Assembly (NCBI RefSeq): GCF_028389875.1
Contig: NC_084676.1
Span: 3,782,001 to 3,846,000 of the forward strand
DNA from: Rhea pennata
Lineage: Eukaryota; Chordata; Aves; Rheiformes; Rheidae
DNA length: 64,000 nt
Direction of reading: 5' to 3'
Shown here: positions 24,101-33,000 of the stretch, piece after piece
How the letters are laid out: every line of letters starts with the position of its first letter
How positions within the stretch are numbered: the stretch's first letter is position 1
Notes under the pieces: model-generated
What the model was told of the DNA's origin: nothing
The model's input: only the letters and a program-made list of their open reading frames with translations
Databases searched by the model: none
Position numbers and translations under genes: made by a program

Positions 24101-25286
24101 AAAACACTTGGAAATGCCAGAAGGCACAGTTCTTTAGCGAATAAACTGAAGTATCACAAAAGCTCGCTTCCCATAATGTAGCATATCAGTACTTTAAAAA
24201 AAACAAATTTAAAACTTTTAATTTGAAAAAGAAAGTACTTGCCGTTCTCAAAGACAACTGATGTTCATTTTCTTCATCGTCTACCTTGAACTGATATTCC
24301 TTGTCTGCTTTAAGCTCACAGCCTGTAAAAAGATCATAAAGTTGTAAGCAAACTATTGTATTCAGGAGCAAGGATTTGTTAGACACTTGTTGCTTTGGAG
24401 CTTTATGTTCTCTTCTTTATGGCACTACACTGGCGTCGAAAACTAACTGCATTCTATGCGCACAAGGAGACTTAACAGAAACGCGTAGGGAGGGGAAAAA
24501 TACCGGGGAAGTCCCCGGCCCACCGCCTACCACGCGGTTCCTACCCAAAGCGTCAGCCATTACACTTCATTCAAGCCCATGCGCTAAGAAACCTAAGAAT
24601 TCCACGGCCTTGCGCGCTGCCCGAGCAGCCGCCGGCGGTTTGCTATCTCCTGAGAGCGGCGGAGCCAGGCGCCCCTCGGGCCGGCCGCGGGCGAGGCGCG
24701 CCCCCCGCCCCGCCGCCCTCCACGTGCTCCACTTCCCGCCGCGCTGCCATGTGCTCAGGCCGCCCGCCGCCTCCGCGCCGGCCGCCCGCAGCGCGCCCGC
24801 GTCCTTAGGAACGAGCGGCGGCGCGGCCGAGGCGGGCGGCGGAGGCGCAGCGAGGCAGGGGAACAAAAGCCAGCGGCCGCCAGGCCGCCGCCACGTGCGA
24901 GCGGCCCGCCACGTGGGGCGCGCGCCGCGGCGCAGCGCGTGCGGGCGCGCGGCTAACGGACGCCGCGCGCGGCCAACGGTCGCGCGGCCAACGGTCGCCT
25001 CTCCCCGCCCCCCCGGCCCCCGACCGAACGCCGCCGTCGCCCCCGCCGCCCACCTCCCGCGCAGGCCGCCCGCCGCGGCGCCCACCGCGCGGCGCCGCCG
25101 CCGCCCACTCGACCCGGGCGCGGAGCGGAGGCCTGAGGGAGCGGATGGCGGCGTGAGGGGCGCGGGGCAGGGCGAGCAGGGGAGGGAGGGGGCGACGGCG
25201 CGGCGCGCCGCGGGGCCGTTACCGAAGAGAAAGGTCTGCGGGCGCAGGGGGCCCATGCTCTCCATGTCCATGGCGCTGTCCTCCAT
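12128..25286 (-). CDS. NPM1: Nucleophosmin (B23), 11 coding exons, 294 aa
   Basis: NPM1 is a nucleolar pentameric histone chaperone that acts in ribosome biogenesis, centrosome control and nucleocytoplasmic shuttling. Joining the exons at 25286-25223, 24322-24243, 21552-21433, 20665-20572, 19657-19554, 18823-18762, 18383-18329, 16919-16830, 15864-15763, 13229-13155 and 12166-12128 gives 885 nt in one frame, that is 294 residues plus TAA. This equals the human length. Residues 1-119 form the oligomerisation core. Acidic tracts lie at about 121-133 and 161-187. A Lys/Ser/Thr-Pro-rich linker follows, and residues 258-294 form the C-terminal nucleic-acid-binding helix bundle ending in LWQWRQTL, with Trp288 and Trp290 at the human positions. 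All introns are GT-AG except intron 2, which is GC-AG. The CDK motif TPKTPK at 234-239 is kept. The start is the first ATG after a CpG-island promoter and matches the family N-terminus. Identity is certain; exon borders were set by phase and splice consensus. Confidence 0.98.
13155..13229 (-). CDS. NPM1: NPM1 coding exon 10
   Basis: This 75-nt exon encodes residues 258-282 ([19 protein letters not shown] onward to RTEDQK). These are the first two helices of the C-terminal three-helix bundle that binds G-quadruplex and rRNA. The acceptor is CAAAATAG and the donor AAG|GTAACT. Confidence 0.97.
15313..15597 (+). other. Unassigned antisense open frame in NPM1 intron 9
   Basis: A plus-strand frame stays open for 95 codons, of which 88 follow the first ATG at 15331. 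It lies in AT-rich intron DNA where stops are common. The reading begins right after CAGCTTTTAG, which resembles a splice acceptor, and ends at a TGA. The product would be basic, with Pro/Lys-rich stretches (for example FRPIKSPG and [17 protein letters not shown]) and no cysteine pattern, signal peptide or membrane segment. I do not recognise the family. It could be a retrocopy fragment, a terminal exon of an antisense transcript, or chance. Confidence 0.3.
15763..15864 (-). CDS. NPM1: NPM1 coding exon 9
   Basis: This 102-nt exon encodes residues 224-257. It holds the two mitotic CDK1 sites in TPKTPK (Thr234 and Thr237, as in human numbering) and the conserved [13 protein letters not shown]. 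The acceptor is TGTTTCAG and the donor AAG|GTGAGG. Confidence 0.97.
16830..16919 (-). CDS. NPM1: NPM1 coding exon 8 (basic linker)
   Basis: This 90-nt exon in phase 0 encodes residues 194-223 ([20 protein letters not shown] onward to SKSK), a flexible Lys/Ser-rich linker. Human Thr199, a CDK2 site within a Thr-Pro pair, is Ser here and is not followed by Pro. The acceptor is ATTTTCAG and the donor AAA|GTGAGT. Confidence 0.96.
18329..18383 (-). CDS. NPM1: NPM1 coding exon 7
   Basis: This 55-nt exon finishes the acidic tract and adds [10 protein letters not shown], giving residues 175-193. The acceptor is ATTATAG and the donor AAA|GTAAGT. Confidence 0.96.
18762..18823 (-). CDS. NPM1: NPM1 coding exon 6 (long acidic tract A3)
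   Basis: This 62-nt exon encodes KKAKLSE followed by an unbroken Asp/Glu run, residues 155-174 plus part of Glu175. On the plus strand it reads as a TCATCA-like simple repeat, but frame, splice sites (TACTAG| and GA|GTATGT) and fit with exons 5 and 7 show it is coding. The acidic tract binds histones. Confidence 0.95.
19554..19657 (-). CDS. NPM1: NPM1 coding exon 5 (acidic tract A2, start of NLS)
   Basis: This 104-nt exon encodes residues 120-154. It starts with an acidic run ([13 protein letters not shown]) and ends with a basic/Gly segment ([14 protein letters not shown]) that holds the first half of the bipartite nuclear localisation signal. The donor is CAG|GTATAC. An A-rich run lies just downstream of it in intron 5. 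Confidence 0.96.
20572..20665 (-). CDS. NPM1: NPM1 coding exon 4
   Basis: This 94-nt exon encodes residues 89-119 ([20 protein letters not shown] onward to GQHLV) plus the first base of Ala120. It completes the nucleoplasmin core, including the conserved GSGPV loop. The acceptor is ATCTTCAG and the donor GTAG|GTATGT. Confidence 0.97.
21433..21552 (-). CDS. NPM1: NPM1 coding exon 3
   Basis: This 120-nt exon in phase 0 encodes residues 49-88, from [11 protein letters not shown] to KMSVQPT. It forms the central strands of the pentamerisation domain. The acceptor is CTTTACAG and the donor ACG|GTAAGG. Confidence 0.97.
24243..24322 (-). CDS. NPM1: NPM1 coding exon 2 (GC donor)
   Basis: This 80-nt exon encodes [16 protein letters not shown] and onward to LSLRT, residues 22-48 of the nucleoplasmin core fold. 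The acceptor is TTTTACAG. The donor is ACG|GCAAGTAC, a GC-type splice donor. The only nearby GT, four bases downstream, would break the frame into exon 3. Confidence 0.95.
24721..24915. promoter_or_regulatory. NPM1: Three CACGTG E-boxes in NPM1 intron 1
   Basis: Canonical CACGTG hexamers lie at 24721-24726, 24892-24897 and 24910-24915. NPM1 is an established direct MYC target, with functional E-boxes in intron 1 in mammals. The position and multiplicity here fit that mode of growth control. Confidence 0.75.
24967..24996. repeat. 15-bp exact tandem repeat carrying AACGG motifs
   Basis: Two exact copies of GCGCGGCCAACGGTC sit head to tail in NPM1 intron 1. Another TAACGG lies at 24954-24959. 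The three YAACGG motifs match the MYB core (YAACNG). Confidence 0.75.
25223..25286 (-). CDS. NPM1: NPM1 coding exon 1
   Basis: This exon encodes residues 1-21 plus the first base of Gly22, starting [17 protein letters not shown]. The donor reads TTCG|GTAAC. The methionine-rich N-terminus precedes the first beta strand of the nucleoplasmin core. The exon lies inside the CpG island, about 70 bp downstream of the proposed transcription start. Confidence 0.97.
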
Positions 25287-25358
25287 CTTCTCGGGCCTGC
25301 TGCGGCGGGAGGCGCGGGGGCGGGATGCGGCGCTGCGGGCGGACGCGCACTAAAGGAA

Positions 25359-25386
25359 GCGCCGCGCCCGCCCCCTCCCAGATATA
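25359..25386 (-). promoter_or_regulatory. NPM1: NPM1 core promoter: TATA-like box and TOP-like start
   Basis: On the minus strand a TATATC box (25386-25381) lies about 27 nt upstream of CTTCCTTT (first C at 25359). A C followed by a pyrimidine run is the 5'TOP signature, and vertebrate NPM1 is a known TOP mRNA under mTOR control. The spacing between box and start is ideal. The start site is inferred, not mapped. Confidence 0.65.
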
Positions 25387-25392
25387 GCCCGC

Positions 25393-25410
25393 GCGCTCTC
25401 GCGAGAGCGC
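25393..25410. promoter_or_regulatory. 18-bp perfect palindrome with TCTCGCGAGA core
   Basis: GCGCTCTCGCGAGAGCGC is an exact inverted repeat just upstream of the TATA-like box. Its core is the TCTCGCGAGA element found in many vertebrate housekeeping and bidirectional promoters and linked to Kaiso/ZBTB33-type binding. Confidence 0.7.
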
Positions 25411-26215
25411 CGCGCCGCGCCCCGCCCCTGCCCGCCGCCGCCGCCGCGGCACTGCGCAGGCGCCGCCGCCGCGCGCGCCCGCCGCGCCGCGTGGGGGCTC
25501 GGGAGCGCGGGGGGCTGCGGCGCTCACAAGATGGTGGCGGGCGCCGAGGCGCCGTGAGGGCCGCCAGCGCCGCCGCGGCGGGAAACCCTGGCGAATAATA
25601 AAACGGGCGGCCGCTCATGGCGGAGCCGCGTGGGGGCGAGGGCAGGGCTCGGAGCCGCGGCGAGGCCTGCGCGGCGCCAGGCTCCGCGGCGGGTGGCCGC
25701 GCTGCCCGGCCGCACCCGCGGCGCCCCGAGCCGGAGAGGCGGGAACACCCCGCGGGGAGGTGAAGCGCGGGGCCCGCCGCCGCGCTGCGTCAGGCTGCCA
25801 GCGTGTCCGGGGCCGATCTGTACAGGTCGGGGTTCTGGGGGCTGTAGTGAGTGAGCTAATCTCAGAAACACCTCACCTGAAGGCCCACCCTTCCTAAACA
25901 AAAGTGCATAGCGTCCTGCTGCCCAGGTCTCGCTCACCGTAGTTCATAATACATGGATTCGCGTTCATGAAGTCAGAGAATGCAGTGCAGTTGTTCAGAA
26001 TGAGACCAATTTTGTTTCACAAAACACAGACACTTTAAAGCACTGACAGTCATACTGATTAAAGTTTCTTGTCTAAGTTTTTGTCAAGTGGATTGCTACA
26101 GGATAACTATAGTAATAATTAAATTCTGTGTGAAAACAAGGTATAGGAATAAACAATTGTGCTGTTTACCCTGTGACTGAGGATGGGAGATCTGAGCCCT
26201 TGGAGGCTTCTCTTC

Positions 26216-26300
26216 TAGACTCAGAATAATTTAGTTTGGAAGACACTTCTGGGGTTGTCCAGTCCAACAGCCTGCTCAACACAACGCCAAGTCAGGTTAT
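26216..26300 (-). mobile_element. CR1 LINE 3'-end fragment
   Basis: The sequence AGAATAATTTAGTTTGGAAG, then CAGTCCAACAGCCTGCTCAA, follows the stereotyped CR1 3' end in antisense orientation. It is short and diverged, so this is an old 5'-truncated insertion about 0.9 kb upstream of NPM1. Confidence 0.7.
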
Positions 26301-27915
26301 GCTCATACGAGTAAACATTGCATCCTTTTTTTTTTTCTATTTCTCTTCTCATTTTCCTGCCAGCACCTACTCTTTGTTTAAATATGTGGAGGCATAAGTG
26401 TAACATGTGACAAGGGTATTTAAGCAAACCAGAAAAAACAAATCATTTTATTTCTCTTCTTTCCTTTGCATCCTATAGTAGAAACATTGGTTAATTTGCA
26501 GACTCTGCATCATATACATAAAGAGAGAGGTAACAGACGGATCAAGTCACAAAAAGAGTTTTGCACTGTTTTGAACCTGGTTTCAGTTCCTGTGAAAGCT
26601 CTGTGAGCATTCATGTTTGCATGAGAGGTTTATTATTCCAATAGAACATACATGTGGGCATCATGGCTATGGGACTAGAATCATCTCTCTGAAAATTAAG
26701 TTCAAGTCAGAAAGAAATAACTGTTAGGGCAAAGACTTTAAGCCAGATGCAAGTGTTAATGGGGATCTCACGCTGGGAATGCGGAAGAGGTGACATGAAC
26801 ACAGACTTTTGTAACAGGTATGGAGTACTGTGTTTTGCTTCAGCCCATGTTCTGTATTCCTCTTCACATACACTTTTTTGCAAGCAGTATTTCCTCCCCA
26901 GCTGCATCTTTGTTTCCTAAGAGTTCATTGGCCTACACAGCTCATTCATACCCTACAGGCACATTTGCTACATGCAACAGTCTTCGCCTCTGAACGTGTG
27001 ACATGACAAACCATGAATGCTCATAAGGCAACTGCAGGTAATGATTAAGAAAACGTAAGTGATCTTGATCAACGTATCTCATTACATGGATCTGGAAATG
27101 CAGAATTATCTAAAATTTCACTCATCTGGTGCAAGCAAGAATTAGTAAAGAGTTAGTAAAACTGCAAATAATTAAACCCGTACCCTGTTTTTCTACAATG
27201 ACAAATTTAACAGCTTGATAAAAGACGTTTATAATATCAGGAAGAAAAAGATGAAGACAAGTCTTTGAAGACAAACATCAGGGATATGCTTTGCTCTGTA
27301 TAAAAGATAAAGATAATCCATACTTGTGTCCAATCTTACAATCTTGTTTAAAGTGTTCATTAGGAGATAGATGGTGAACAAAAGCAGGGAAAGTTCTCTG
27401 TGAAGACAACCGCACAATTTCTTTAAATTGGTAACAAAGTTTCTTTAAATCAGTTAAAAAAAAAGAAAGAGAAGAAAAAATGTTGAAGAAGCAGAAATCA
27501 GGAAAATGGAGAAAGATTTCAAGGACAATACAGTATTTTCCCTGTCACTTCTAAGTTCCTGACTTGGTATTAGAAGGCAATAGCCGTCTTTATGATTTTT
27601 GCTACCACCGCCCAGCAGCCTGAAGAACTGCCATGCTGAAGATGCAGTGTTGCCACTCTTTAATTTTTGCGATCTATGTATAGATCTATGTATAATTTTG
27701 AGGGTAAAGCTCCCATTATCAACATCCTGAGATTAAAGCCAGGAGGCGACCTTAAAACAGAGACGTAGCCCTCGTGATAGTACAGAAAAACTTTAATCTT
27801 AAAAAGGCCCGGGTGTCAAAAGAGAAACAAAGCAAGCTGTCTTTGGACAGAAGTGATGTAGGTTGCTTTCCTATGGACTTGTGTTTCCCAGCTGGTATCT
27901 AATAAGGTGGCAGCT
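26301..27915. other. AT-rich spacer upstream of NPM1
   Basis: No gene or clear repeat is recognised. Several A-rich runs occur (for example near 27455-27480). The DNA lies between the CR1 fragment at 26.2 kb and the larger CR1 at 27.9 kb. Confidence 0.5.
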
Positions 27916-30045
27916 CCCAGAATCACAGAATGTTTCAAGGCTAGAAGGAACCTCTGGGGATCATCTGGTCCAACCCATCTGTTCGAGGAGGTCACCTAGA
28001 GCATGTTGCCCAGGATTGTGTGCAGACAGCTTTTGAATACACCCAAGGAAGGAGACTCTACAACCTCTCTGGGCAATCTGTGCCAATGCTCAGTCAGCCT
28101 CACAATAAAGAATATTTTCCTCATGTTCAAAGGCAACTGCCTGTGTTTCAGTTTGTGCCCGGTGCGTCTTGTCCTGTCACTGGGCACTGCTGAAAAGAGT
28201 CTAGTCCCATCCTCTTTATACCCTCCTTTCAGATACTTCTCCACATTGTCAAGATTCCCCCTTCAGTCTTCTGCAGGCTAAGCAGGCCCAGCTCTCGCAG
28301 CCTTTCCTTATATGAGAGATGTTCCAGTCCCCTAATAATGTTTGTAGCCCTATGCTGGACTTGCTCCAGTAGCTCCATGTCTCTCTCATATTGTGGAGCC
28401 CGGAACAGAACACAGTACACCAGATGTGGCCTCACCAGGGCTGAGTAGAGGGGGAAAGATCGCCTCGCTCGACCTGTTTCCAGTGCTCTTCCTAACGGAC
28501 CCCAGGATACCATTAGCCTTCTTGGCCACAAGGGCACACTGCTGGCTCATGGTCAGCTTGTTGTCCACCAGGACTCCCAGCCCCTTCTCTGCAGAGCTGC
28601 TTTCCAGCAGTTCAACCCCCAGCCTGTACTGGTGCATGGGGTTATTCCTCCCTAGGTGTATGACCCTGCACTTACCTTCGCTGCACTTCATGAGCTTCCT
28701 GTCTGCCCATCTCTTTAGCCTGTTGAGGTCCCTCTGAATGGCAGAACAGCCCACTGATGTATTAATCACTCCTCCTAGTTTGGTATCATCAGCAAACTTG
28801 CTGAGAAGACACTCTGTCTCTACATCCAGGTCATTGATGAATAAGTTGAACACAATACTGGACCCAGTGCTGGCCCTGAGGAATACTGCTAGCTACAGCT
28901 CCAACTAGACTCTGTGCTGCTGATCACAACCCTCTGAGCTGTACCATTCAGCCAGTTCTCAATCCAACTCACTGTCTACTCATCTAATCCACACTTCCTG
29001 AGCTTGTCTGTGAAGATGTTATGGGAGACAGGGTCAAAAGCCTTGCTGAAGTCAAGGTAGACAACATTCACTGCTCTGCCCTTATCCACCTAGCCAGTCA
29101 TTCATCCATCACAGAAAGCTATCAGATTGGTTAAGCGTGATTTCCCCTTGGTGAATCCATGCTGGCTACTCCCAATCACCTTCTTTTCCTCCACATGCTT
29201 GGAGATGACATCCAGAATGAGCTGTTCCATCACCTCTCCAGAGGTGGAGGTGAGGCTGACTGGCTTGTAGTTTCCTGGGTCCTTTTTTTTCCCTTTTTGA
29301 AGACTGGAGTGACATTGGCTTTCTACGAGTCCTCAGGCTCCTCTCCTGTTCTCTATGACCTTTCAAAGATGATGGAGAGCAGCCTAGCAACAGCATCTGC
29401 CAGCTCCCTCAGCACACGTGGGTGCATCCCATCAGGGTCCATGGATTTGTGGATGTCAGGTTTTCCTGAATGATTTTTAACCCATTCTTCCTCAACCAAG
29501 GGAATGTATTTTTTTCTCCAGACTTTCTCCCTGGTCTCCAGGCTCTGGGATTCCTGAGGGCTAGCCTTAGCAGTAAAGGCTGAAGCAAAGAAGGCATTAA
29601 GTAGCTCTACCTTCTTGGTATCATTCAACACCAGGGTCCCAGTCCCATTCGCTAGCAGGTTCACATTCTCCCTAGTCTACTTTTTGATACTGATGTTTTT
29701 AAAGAAGCCCTTCTTTCTGTGCTTGACATCCCTTGCCAGATTAAACGCCAAATGGGCCTTGGGCGTCCTAGTTGCATCCTTGCATAGGATCATAGAATGG
29801 TAAGGTTGGAAGGGACCTCTGGAGGTCATCTAGTCCAACCCTCAGCATAGCCCCATACGGGGATTGAACCCACGACCTTGGCATTGGCAGCACCACGCTC
29901 TAACCAACTGAGCTAAACCTGCCCCAATGCTTGGATGACATTTCTATATTGCTCCCAAGTGGCCTGTCCCTGCTTCCATATTCTGAGCACTTCATTTTTC
30001 AGTTTGACTTTAGCCAGGAATTCCTTGTTCATCAATGCATCCCCC
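27916..30045 (-). mobile_element. CR1 non-LTR retrotransposon, 5'-truncated, broken pol
   Basis: This is a long CR1 copy whose 3' end is at about 27916, where it has the typical AGAATCACAGAATG and GGTCCAACCC terminal motifs. The minus strand encodes decayed reverse transcriptase: an FADDTKL active-site motif with upstream MFNLFINDLD (about 28770-28853), then [15 protein letters not shown] in another frame (about 28300-28400), then MRKIFFIVRLTEHWHRLPRE near the C-terminus (about 28050-28120). Frame changes show it is inactive. A more 5' pol segment (MDPDGMHPRVLRELAD) lies near 29400-29450. Homology stops near 30045, so the copy is truncated. A SINE interrupts it at 29785-29925. Confidence 0.95.
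29785..29925 (-). mobile_element. tRNA-Ile-headed SINE with CR1-type tail (TguSINE1-like), nested in CR1
   Basis: Read on the minus strand, the element begins GGGGCAGGTTTAGCTCAGTT. It carries a pol III A box (TAGCTCAGTTGG, 29915-29904) and B box (GGTTCAATCCC, 29870-29860) in a tRNA-Ile-like body, then a CR1-like 3' tail (GGTTGGACTAGATGACCTCC to CATTCTATGATCC). CR1 pol sequence resumes on both sides, so it inserted into the older CR1. The tail implies mobilisation by a CR1 enzyme. This architecture is known from passerine birds. Target-site duplications are not clean. Confidence 0.85.
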
Positions 30046-33000
30046 TGAAACTTCATCATTAGGGCACTTAAAAATCACTCTGTATGATACGGTTTCTCTG
30101 CTGTCTAGAGATGAACTCCATTTTTTCTGTGGCTCAAGGAGGGAGGGAAAAAGAGAACTATTTCCCTTGCCTGTGCTCAGCCAGCCATCTGTATGGAGCT
30201 TGCAGAAATTTGAGACCTTTGGCTTTCGGCTGCCGGTGGCCCAGACGGCTCACCAGAGTCAATTTTCGGGATAAGAACAGAGTGATTACAAAAGCGTGGT
30301 TAACAATCCTTCCAATTTGCTCCACTTAATATCTCCTTAGGAAACTAGAGAAGGAACAGTGTTTATTTCATTTTCTGACTTTTAGTTTGGTTCATTTCTT
30401 ATTATCTTTTAGAAGCAATGAATTCTAAGGGTGGACTTCAATGTAGGAAGAGTGTCAGTTTGGCAATGCCAGATAGGGAAGATACAGGGATCTGTGAAGC
30501 AGCAGAAGCAGAAAAATCAGAATCAGTATCAAAACGTAAAACGTAGCTTTGGCACAATCTCAGTGACAAACGGACTGGAGTGGACCAGTAAATAACACAC
30601 GGCAATAGCAAAAAAGGCCATTTGCATGTGCGCTTTCCTGATATAACACCACTGGCAGTGCAGGAATGCTTGTGCACACCAGCTGGAAACCCGCTGCGGG
30701 CAGCGCTTGGCTGCTGGCAGAGCAGCCCGCGCTCACAGACCTCCACCCGGTCCTGTCGAAGGCAAATGGCGCAGCCATGGCAGCTCCTGGCCGTACAGAG
30801 TCACTTTTAATTCAATTACATTTTCCATTACGAAGGAAATAAATGTGGGAGGAAACAAAGGACAGACACAGAGGCAAAACAAGGGTAGGAAGCAGAAGAT
30901 ATATGCTTTCTGCGTCCCATTTGGCTCCGTAGGGCTTTAGAAGGACCGTCATATATCATGACATTTATTATTTCTGTCATGTACTGCGATGAGAAGTCCA
31001 TTACAATATCGATCACTTTACTCTGCTTGACTCTACACTGTGTAATACTCAGCATAGCTGAAAAGTGACTTAGAAATAGCTGTACAGAGAGGACTGAGGC
31101 AGAAATCAGAGTCAGCGTAGTTTCCCTTGATAAAATTCTCTTTTTAGTAACCTTTGACAAAGCTCGGGAAATGGCACTTTAAATAGTGCTGAAGCCACAG
31201 GACAGTTGCACAGTCAAGCAGTCAGGTGTTACAGGCAGAATTAAGATTTCTTATGCAACCTTAATTGACACGTTGACGTAATGATTCAACCTTCAGCTAT
31301 ATTGCCACGCGGCTGCCACATCATCCGTTCATAGGATGCCTCCTCCAGTCGATAATTTCGGCCTCCTAGGGCCAAATTTCTAAAAGGCATCGAAGCACTT
31401 ACCCTTGCTTGAAATCAAAAAGTGATACGCAATTTCAAACCTGAAAATACAAGTCTTTCAACTTAACCTGAAACAGCTACTAGTTAGTTACAATAATCAG
31501 GCTGGGGCAAAAAGGAGTTGCACAGTGAGCCCAAGATAGTTATCATTACTATAACATTCATTTGCTTTAATGTTCATTTGCTTTAAATGACTGTTACTGC
31601 TGCCAACACCTTAGCATCCACTTCGCTTGATTTTGGAGCACTACAATTTCTTTTGTAGACACGCTGCAACTTGCTTTAAAGAACATTAAAATTTTGCATA
31701 AAATACAGGTTCTGTAAAAACAAGCTAAAATTAAGGCTGATGAAGCATTTTGTTACGTTTTTAAAAGAGTAAAATAGAAACACTGCTTTATTTTCAAAAA
31801 ATTCAGATTCTCCTTACCTTCAGTAACAGATAAACCAGTTTATTTCCCGACTAACGTCTTGTCTCTCTCATGAATAGTGCAACACCCTCTTTGGATGCCA
31901 GCAAGCAAGTAGAAGCAAATTCTCTGCATAAAATGCTTGTCGTCACAGTTGGTTATTGAGCAGCTCACCTTGACCTGTACCCAGTGTGGAAGGAAACATG
32001 GTACCTGGCAGCAAGAACAGAGCATTACCTGCTGGAAGCACTATCGGCAAGAGCAGTGTCCTCTAAACTGTTGGAGCATGTCAGGGCTTCAGTCCAAACC
32101 ATGCCTTAAACACTGACACATGCTACAGGCAGGAGCTGCCTTGCCCACAGGGTTGCTCTGGGAACACTTGTGCCTCAGGGTTATAATTTCCCTCTACTTC
32201 CAGGTAGTTTTGAAGCCAGTTTGGAGCAGATAAATGACCCTTATCTGTTTATTTTCTTACCTGAAGTCTTCTTTTCACCTCTGATCCTGTCATGAGGAGC
32301 CACTGGAAGTTCTCTCTAGCCTCCTTGTTTAATATGTTGTCCATTCTTTAGTACACTATTCATATAATGTCCATTTACTGTATTACTCCATCCCATACCT
32401 TGCCTGTAACACATGAGATATGCAGAGCTGTGTGATGGTCTGCACCAGAAGATCCTTCAACATTGGAGAAGGTAGCATTCTGGGAGGAAAGCTAAGGGAG
32501 GCCAATGGCTGGGTCTACATGCCAATGACAGAGCATGATGGTACTGCTCCATCTCTTCTATAGGCAGGTATATAGCTTTTAAGGTATCCTTCTCATGTTA
32601 AGACCCTATTTCAGAGTTTCATCCCTAAAAAAGGGTCATGGTAGACAAGCCAGCATGTTCAAAAGGAAGGCACTCAGGATTATATAGTGACGGGAATCAA
32701 AATTATATATGTAATTTATGCCAGGTGTTAGCATCGCAACAGTAGAGCTTGAGATAGCCTGAAGTTTGTCGGCTTTTTTCTTTTTTTTCTTTTTTCTTAA
32801 ATATTCTAAAGGCCATAAGAGCAGACAAAGAATTTAAACATTTGGTATGAATGATCAAGCCTTGAGTATGGGATAATCAGCTCTAACTTAGAATTAATAC
32901 AACAAAAGGTACCTGAGTTAAGGTCCCTTTTAAAAAATGACATCAGAATTGCACAGCTACTTTTCATGTACATAGCTGAGGTTCGGATATGGCTCTACTC

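Larger units (their letters stand above)
24600..25830 (-). promoter_or_regulatory. NPM1: NPM1 CpG-island promoter
   Basis: This block is very GC- and CpG-rich and covers the NPM1 5' flank, exon 1 and most of intron 1, in contrast to AT-rich DNA on both sides. It contains GC boxes, an NRF1-like GCGCAGGCGC (25454-25463) and an AAGATGGTGG YY1-like site on the plus strand (25528-25537). This is a typical housekeeping promoter. Any divergent plus-strand transcript would start here, but none is demonstrated. Confidence 0.9.

Noticed and set aside
24235-24242. Alternative GT donor four bases downstream for NPM1 exon 2
   Set aside because: Using AAGT|AC-type GT would add four bases and shift the frame into exon 3.
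24376-25353. 325-codon plus-strand open frame over the NPM1 CpG island
   Set aside because: It overlaps NPM1 exon 1 antisense, is Ala/Arg/Pro-rich and reflects GC-biased composition with few stops. No family resemblance.
29850-29925. Functional tRNA-Ile gene
   Set aside because: Anticodon arm and acceptor pairing are degraded, and the tRNA part is fused to a CR1-type tail. It is a SINE.
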